Below, piece after piece: positions 59,642 to 64,000 of a DNA stretch of 64,000 nucleotides. Position 1 is the first letter of the stretch; each line of letters starts with the position of its first letter. The notes below the pieces were generated by a model. That model did no database searches, had not been told where the DNA came from, and was given only the letters and a program-made list of their open reading frames with translations. Position numbers and translations under genes: made by a program. Origin of the DNA: Sphingomonas sanguinis (lineage in GTDB: Bacteria > Pseudomonadota > Alphaproteobacteria > Sphingomonadales > Sphingomonadaceae); the NCBI RefSeq assembly GCF_019297835.1, contig NZ_CP079203.1, forward strand, positions 3,724,001-3,788,000, given 5' to 3'.

Positions 59642-60487
59642 ATGAAGTTGTTGCGTTATGGCGAAATGGGGCGCGAGCGGGCCGGACTGCTGGACGATCA
59701 GGGCCAGATCCGCGCGCTGCCCGAGGCGCTGGGCGATCTGGTGGGCGACCGCCTGACGCCGCAGGGACTGGCGGAGATCGCCGCGCTCGACCCCGCGACG
59801 CTGCCGGTGGTCGAGGGCAATCCCCGCCTCGGCTCGTGCGTGGCGCGCCCCGGCAAGTTCGTCTGCATCGGCCTGAACTACCGCGCACACGCCGCCGAGA
59901 GCAATCTGCCCATCCCCGCCGAGCCGGTCATGTTCGGCAAGTGGAGCAGCGCCGTCGTCGGCCCCAACGATGATGTCGAAATTCCGCGCGGGTCGGAAAA
60001 GACCGACTGGGAAGTCGAACTGGGCGTCGTGATCGGCACGCGCGGCCGCTACCTGAGCCAGGACGAGGCGCTGTCGCATGTCGCGGGGTATTGCGTCGTG
60101 CATGACGTGTCTGAGCGTGCGTTCCAGCTGGAGCGCGGCGGCACCTGGGACAAGGGCAAGGGGTGCGACACCTTCGGCCCGACCGGCCCGTGGCTGGTCA
60201 CGGCGGACGAGGTGGGCGATCCGCAGGCGCTTCGCCTGTGGCTGGAAGTCGACGGCAAGCGCTATCAGGACAGCAGCACCGCCGACATGATCTTCTCGGT
60301 CGCCGAGCTGGTGTCCTATGTCAGCCAGTTCTGCACGCTGGAGCCGGGCGACATCATCTCGACCGGCACGCCGGAGGGCGTCGGTTTGGGCCAGAAGCCG
60401 CCGGTCTATCTGCGCGCGGGCCAGACGGTGCGGCTGGGCATCGACAAGCTGGGCGAGCAGACGCAGCGCATGGTCGCGGCGGGCTAA
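59642..60487 (+). CDS. FAH-family hydrolase, likely 2,4-diketo-3-deoxy-L-fuconate/rhamnonate hydrolase
   Basis: 281 residues after AAGGAG. The fumarylacetoacetase C-terminal fold starts about residue 70: FVCIGLNYRAHAAE, metal ligands in TDWEVELGVVIG and VVHDVSERAF, and DIISTGTPEGVGLG near the end. Members of this length in deoxysugar loci cleave 2,4-diketo-3-deoxy-L-fuconate or -rhamnonate to pyruvate and L-lactate (LRA6 type). It ends the second deoxysugar operon. The SDR that would make its substrate is at 12980 in the first locus. Other FAH activities such as acylpyruvate hydrolysis are possible but fit the context less. Confidence 0.93.
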   Translation: MKLLRYGEMGRERAGLLDDQGQIRALPEALGDLVGDRLTPQGLAEIAALDPATLPVVEGNPRLGSCVARPGKFVCIGLNYRAHAAESNLPIPAEPVMFGKWSSAVVGPNDDVEIPRGSEKTDWEVELGVVIGTRGRYLSQDEALSHVAGYCVVHDVSERAFQLERGGTWDKGKGCDTFGPTGPWLVTADEVGDPQALRLWLEVDGKRYQDSSTADMIFSVAELVSYVSQFCTLEPGDIISTGTPEGVGLGQKPPVYLRAGQTVRLGIDKLGEQTQRMVAAG

Positions 60488-60492
60488 GTCTT

Positions 60493-60691
60493 CCCTCTCC
60501 CCTCATGGAGGGGAGAGGGTTGCGCAGACTAAGCCTTTGCGAAAGCAAAGGCTTAGTCGGAGCTGGGTGAGGGGTGGGCGCTCGCCTGGGCGAGCGCGCG
60601 AGCCAAAGGCTCGCTCAACCCCTCACCCAAGCTGCGCTAGCCAGCACGCTGGCAAGCTCCGCTAACCCTCTCCCCTATCCAGGGGAGAGGG
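60493..60691. repeat. Composite palindromic repeat block (about 199 bp)
   Basis: It begins CCCTCTCCCCTC/GAGGGGAGAGGG (60493-60519) and ends CCCTCTCCCC...GGGGAGAGGG (60666-60691). Between are a perfect 14-base hairpin with a GAAA loop (arms 60527-60540 and 60545-60558) and GCTCGCC/GGCGAGC and GCGAGCC/GGCTCGC hairpins. It separates the convergent FAH and small-protein genes. No coding content. It may act as a terminator on both strands. Confidence 0.8.
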
Positions 60692-60692
60692 A

Positions 60693-60959
60693 TTATTCCT
60701 CCGCGTCGATCTCGCTATCGACGCTGTCCATGAAGTCGCGCGCCGCCTCGCGGTCTTCCTCGTCGTCAAAGGCTTCGTCGATGTCGGGCGCGACGCCGAT
60801 CATATAGGCCAGGCACCACAGCGCGAAGCGGCGGCCGCTGTCGCGCTCCAGCCCGAACTGCACGCGCAAGCGGTCGATCCCCGCGCCGAGCTGTTCGGGA
60901 GTAAGGTCGGCAATCTCTTCGGTGCCGAAAAAGCGGACGAGCAACTGGTCGAAATCCAT
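60693..60959 (-). CDS. Small acidic protein of unknown function
   Basis: 88 residues. The N-terminal half has DFDQLLVRFFGTEEI and a helical LTPEQLGAGIDRLRVQFGLE; the C-terminal half is very acidic (AFDDEEDREAARDF and a final DSEIDAEE). No signal or membrane segment. It looks real because the hydrophobic core and regular codon use run its full length and it fits tightly between a repeat and an SDR gene. I do not recognise a named function; similar short proteins occur in sphingomonads. Confidence 0.75.
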   Translation of the reverse strand: MDFDQLLVRFFGTEEIADLTPEQLGAGIDRLRVQFGLERDSGRRFALWCLAYMIGVAPDIDEAFDDEEDREAARDFMDSVDSEIDAEE

Positions 60960-60996
60960 GGCCGTTCATAGCCGACCCGCTGCCCGTTCCCAAGCC

Positions 60997-61785
60997 TCAG
61001 TTGCCGGACTGGATACGGTCGCCGGCCGCCCGCTGCTCGGCGGCGCGCTTGGTCAGGTTCTTGAGCGTCTCGTCGAACTTGCCCTCGCGCTCGGCCATGC
61101 GGAACGGGCGGACCTGATCGACCAGCACTTCCGACGGCGTCGGCACCTGCGCGAACTGCGCGGCGACCGCATCGGCAAATTCCTCAAGCGGGACATAGCC
61201 CGGACGGTGCGCCTGTCCCGGCGTCAGGTCGGTCTGCACGCCCGGCGGGGCCAGCTCGATCACCTCGACCTTGCCCTCCAACTGGGTGCGCAGCGACACG
61301 GTGTAGGAATGGATCGCCGCCTTGGTCGCCGAATAGGTCGGCGCGGCGACCAAAGGCACGAAGGCGAGGCCCGAGGTCACGTTGACGATCGCCGCGTCCG
61401 CCTGCTGGGTCAGATGATCGATCAGCGCATTGGTCAGCCGGATCGGACCCAGGATATTGGTGGTCAGCGTCGCCTCGGCATCGGCCAGGTCGCGCCGCTG
61501 GGTCAGATCCTCGAACTTCATGATGCCCGCATTGTTGAACAGCACGTTCAGCGCGGGGAAGTCAGCGACGATCTGCTTGGCGAAGGCGTCGACCGCCGCC
61601 GCATCCTCGACGTCGAGCGTGACGACATGGATGCGCTCGCGCCCCTCCGCCGCCTTCTCCAGCGCCTCGCGGCGGCGCCCGGCGATGATGACCGTGTCGC
61701 CGCGATCGTGGAAGCGATGAGCGAGCGCCTCGCCGATACCGCTGCCGCCGCCCGTCATCAGGATCGTGTTGCCGCTGGTCTTCAT
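60997..61785 (-). CDS. SDR-family oxidoreductase (DltE-like)
   Basis: 262 residues; ATG at 61785 after GGAGAAG. NAD(P) motif TGGGSGIGEALAHRF, NNAG near residue 87, catalytic Ser in VNVTSGLAF and the YxxxK in PTYSATKAAIHSY. The tail has PPGVQTDLTPGQAHRPGYVPL, typical of the DltE-like SDR group of unknown substrate. Not clearly linked to the sugar genes; it lies after them, on the other strand. The small acidic gene follows. Confidence 0.92.
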   Translation of the reverse strand: MKTSGNTILMTGGGSGIGEALAHRFHDRGDTVIIAGRRREALEKAAEGRERIHVVTLDVEDAAAVDAFAKQIVADFPALNVLFNNAGIMKFEDLTQRRDLADAEATLTTNILGPIRLTNALIDHLTQQADAAIVNVTSGLAFVPLVAAPTYSATKAAIHSYTVSLRTQLEGKVEVIELAPPGVQTDLTPGQAHRPGYVPLEEFADAVAAQFAQVPTPSEVLVDQVRPFRMAEREGKFDETLKNLTKRAAEQRAAGDRIQSGN

Positions 61786-61865
61786 CGATGCTTCTCCGGA
61801 TCGGGATGAAATGATCCTCCGCACAATGATCGCCACCGGCTTTCGTTCACGCCGGGCCCGCCCGG

Positions 61866-62408
61866 TCAGGCCGGTGTGGCGTTTTCGACGACCGTTTCGA
61901 AGATTTGCGAGCGATCCGGCCCCTCGGCGATGTGGAGCAGCACCCAGTTCCGGTCGCGCCGCGCGATCACCACGCGGATGCGGTCGTTGAACAGGCCATC
62001 GGCCAGCCCGGTGGGCGCGATCTTGCCCGAATTCAGGATCAGGCTGCCCATCGCCTTGCCGCAGGCCGGGCCGATACAGGAATAGGCGAGCTTGTAACCC
62101 GCCTTGCCCAGCAGGTCGGTATAATAGCGCTCGATCTGGAGCGGTGCGGTGGCGGGTTTGATGCGATAGTCGATATGCGTGACCCGTCCCTCCAGCATCT
62201 GGCGGTTGGCCGTGCCGTCTTCGTCCGCGACCGGGCCGGTCGGCATGACGACGGTGTCGAGCGACGGCGCGCGGTATCCGTCGATGACCGCGCCGGAATA
62301 GCGCGGCAGATCGGGGTGATCCTGTCCGTCGCTGTCCTGTGCGAACAGCGGCGCGGTGCAAAGACAGGCCGCGACAGCGACGAGCGACAGGCGGGAGAAT
62401 GAAGGCAT
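61866..62408 (-). CDS. Exported DUF4892-like protein
   Basis: 180 residues with the ATG at 62408 after GGGAAGGGAA. Signal peptide about 1-21 (ends LFAQ). The mature part starts DHPDLPRYSGAVIDGY, followed by GRVTHIDYRIKP, IERYYTDLLGKAGYK and VIARRDRNWVLLHIAEGP. This pattern resembles the DUF4892 family of periplasmic proteins, often fused to OmpA in other bacteria; here there is no OmpA part. Two Cys (SCIGPACG) could form a disulphide. Function unknown. Confidence 0.82.
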   Translation of the reverse strand: MPSFSRLSLVAVAACLCTAPLFAQDSDGQDHPDLPRYSGAVIDGYRAPSLDTVVMPTGPVADEDGTANRQMLEGRVTHIDYRIKPATAPLQIERYYTDLLGKAGYKLAYSCIGPACGKAMGSLILNSGKIAPTGLADGLFNDRIRVVIARRDRNWVLLHIAEGPDRSQIFETVVENATPA

Positions 62409-62544
62409 CGATCCGGTTCCCTTCCCAAGGCGACGGCGGATCGCGCCGCATCGCCGGACACATCGCATATTATCGTGCCATTTCAGACGATAATTTCGCA
62501 AGCGTAACTGCGGTGCGCGCCTTATTGGGTCTGACGAGCCCGGA

Positions 62545-63663
62545 TCACATGCCCTGAGCGTGCCGCAGGATATCCTGATCGGGGTCGTGATCGGGCCGTT
62601 CCGAAGGGTTCGGCACGGCCTGAACAGGCTCTGGCCGGGTCAGGTCGACCGCGGCCAGCGGCGCGCTGGCGGCGACGCGGCGGCGGAAGAAGCCGGTGAT
62701 GAGGCCCAGCGCGCTGACGTTCCAGGCGGTGAAGGAATAGAGGCCGAGGTGCAGCGATCCGCGTCGTGCCGACAGGAACAGGACCGGCACCGCGATCATC
62801 GCGGCCGCGAACGCCCAGTGGCCGCGAAACAGCGCCACGACAAGCGCCAGCCACCAGGCGATGATGACCAGGCCGTTGCGCACATGGCTGAGGCGGCCGA
62901 TCACGATGCCGAGCTGGCGGCGACCGATAGCGCTGCGCAACACTTCGCCGGGCGCGCCGGAATAGCCGGACGTCATGCGCCGCAGCAGCAGACGATAGCC
63001 GCCCATCGCATGTCCGTAATGGTCGACCGCCAATTGGTCGATCCGCGCCAGCGTCCACCCCCTGCTGCGCAACCGGGCGGCCAGTTCGAACTCCTCGAAG
63101 GCGTGGAGATTGCGGTCGGTAAAGTAATTCACTTCGCGCAGCGCCGACATGCGGTACAGGCCACCGCAGTCCAGCCGATCCACGACGCCCGGTCGCCAGT
63201 TGCGATCGCTGGCCACCTTGGCGCCGCGAATCTGGAACTCCTCGCCCTGCATGTTCGCTTCGTTCACCAGGCCGCCGACGGCGGCAGCCTCGGGATGCGC
63301 ATCGAGATAGGCGAGACCGGCTGGCAGGAAATCGGGCGACAGCACCATGTCGCCGTCGAGCAGATAGAAATACTCGCCCCGTGCGAACTGATAGGCGAGC
63401 TGCCCACCGGCGCCGCACGAACGCTCGTTGTGATTGGCGAGCTGGACGATCCGCACCGGGTAGCGCTGGGCGATCTCGATCGTGCGATCCGACGATCCGC
63501 TATCGGCCAGGATCACTTCGCCACCCACGCGCGCGACCGCGGCCAGCGCGCTTTCGAGCGCGGCGGCGATATGCGCTTCCTCGTTGAGCGCCTTGATCCC
63601 AATGGTGACCCGAATAGCAGGGGCCAAACCCGAAGAGACGGACGGATCGTGGGTTTCGATCAT
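62545..63663 (-). CDS. Family 2 glycosyltransferase with C-terminal membrane segments
   Basis: 372 residues. GT-A fold: TIGIKALNEEAHI, ILADSGSSDRTIEIAQRY and the DxD-type metal motif in YLLDGDMVLSP. The acceptor region has LDCGGLYRMSALREV and AFEEFELAARLRSRGW. Two or three hydrophobic helices lie at about 270-325. It transfers a sugar from a nucleotide donor at the inner membrane, probably in exopolysaccharide synthesis with the GT4 gene upstream. Donor and acceptor unknown. Confidence 0.92.
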   Translation of the reverse strand: MIETHDPSVSSGLAPAIRVTIGIKALNEEAHIAAALESALAAVARVGGEVILADSGSSDRTIEIAQRYPVRIVQLANHNERSCGAGGQLAYQFARGEYFYLLDGDMVLSPDFLPAGLAYLDAHPEAAAVGGLVNEANMQGEEFQIRGAKVASDRNWRPGVVDRLDCGGLYRMSALREVNYFTDRNLHAFEEFELAARLRSRGWTLARIDQLAVDHYGHAMGGYRLLLRRMTSGYSGAPGEVLRSAIGRRQLGIVIGRLSHVRNGLVIIAWWLALVVALFRGHWAFAAAMIAVPVLFLSARRGSLHLGLYSFTAWNVSALGLITGFFRRRVAASAPLAAVDLTRPEPVQAVPNPSERPDHDPDQDILRHAQGM

Positions 63664-63797
63664 GCCAGCCCTGATCCCAAAAGTGCCACCCTGCTTCCTA
63701 AGATGAGGATGTTAAGCCTGTCTGGTACCCCAAGCTGCTTAATCGACCCTTTATGGAATGTCGCATCGCTGCGTAAACAGCGCAAGAACTCAAATTT

Positions 63798-64000
63798 TTA
63801 ATATTGTGCCAGCATTTTGGGAACAATTTGACTCCAGGCCAAACGCTCGCTCGCCGTCTGCGCGGCGCCGTCCGACAGGCGCTGGCGCAGCGCGGGATCG
63901 CGCGCGACCCGTTCCAGCGCATCGGCCAGCGCCGCCGGATCGCCAGGCGGGACCAGCAGGCCGTTATGCCCATCCGCGACGATGTCCGGGATGCCGCCCA
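63798..64000 (-). CDS. GT4-like glycosyltransferase, C-terminal end only
   Basis: The minus strand reads 66 residues to a TAA at 63798-63800; the rest is outside the window. [20 protein letters not shown] is the donor-binding motif of GT-B (family 4) glycosyltransferases, followed by [19 protein letters not shown]. It lies 134 bases upstream of the GT2 gene in the same direction and probably belongs to the same polysaccharide locus. Confidence 0.82.
   Translation of the reverse strand, partial: GGIPDIVADGHNGLLVPPGDPAALADALERVARDPALRQRLSDGAAQTASERLAWSQIVPKMLAQY

Noticed and set aside
63664..63797. A small gene between the two glycosyltransferases
   Set aside because: AT-richer than its surroundings with no frame of useful length; likely a leader or promoter for the GT2 gene.
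1..64000. tRNA, rRNA, insertion sequence, prophage or toxin-antitoxin genes
   Set aside because: None seen on reading both strands; no transposase or integrase motifs and no cloverleaf was noticed, though a tRNA scan was not run.

Overview
The window is GC-rich alphaproteobacterial DNA, most like Sphingomonas or a close sphingomonad. That placement is inference from gene content: TonB-dependent receptors of the Xanthomonas/Caulobacter type, split UxaA proteins, RhaM-type mutarotases, an HWE-type kinase, and short palindromic repeats between genes. Genes are tightly packed, with many 4-base ATGA/GTGA overlaps. No stretch longer than 300 bases lacks a gene. I saw no rRNA, tRNA, CRISPR array, transposase or phage gene.

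Layout. (1) 1-8.3 kb: a plus-strand operon with three TIM-barrel sugar isomerase/epimerases (the first cut by the window edge), an MFS transporter, a DUF1080 protein, a gluconate-2-dehydrogenase-subunit-3 protein, a GMC flavoprotein and a LacI regulator. This fits sugar or glycoside breakdown through oxidised (3-keto) intermediates. (2) 8.3-11.5 kb: housekeeping genes fbp, epsC and a glutamine amidotransferase. (3) 11.6-20.9 kb: an L-fucose-type locus with a fucose permease, SDR, lactonase, aldo/keto reductase, split UxaA dehydratase, UxaB-like dehydrogenase, mutarotase, Zn alcohol dehydrogenase and IclR regulator. (4) 20.9-37.2 kb, minus strand: a giant repeat adhesin followed by its likely type I secretion system (TolC, ABC, HlyD) and a MarR regulator. 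(5) 37.4-46.3 kb: a carbohydrate locus (TonB receptor, GH27, GH28, GH43) with a divergent sensor kinase and a lactonase-like protein. (6) 46.4-50.5 kb: a PLP enzyme, an L-lactate dehydrogenase-like flavoenzyme, a 2-hydroxyacid dehydrogenase and a glycerate kinase. (7) 50.7-60.5 kb: a second deoxysugar locus with a TonB receptor facing away from an enolase-type dehydratase, MFS transporter, beta-helix hydrolase-like protein, GntR regulator, mutarotase and FAH-family hydrolase. (8) 60.7-64 kb: a small acidic protein, an SDR, an exported DUF4892-like protein and two glycosyltransferases, the last cut by the edge.

How the parts fit. Regions 3, 7 and part of 6 together could carry a full non-phosphorylative 6-deoxyhexose (L-fucose or L-rhamnose) route: uptake, mutarotation, C1 oxidation, lactone opening, dehydration, C4 oxidation, cleavage to pyruvate and L-lactate, then L-lactate oxidation. 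Two unrelated dehydratase types are present. Operator-like sequences upstream of regions 3 and 7 resemble each other. Region 4 is a surface adhesin with its exporter. Its gene has 34 in-frame tandem repeats of about 252 bp, some of them recent 504-bp duplications.

All functions are from reading motifs and recalling families; no database search was run.
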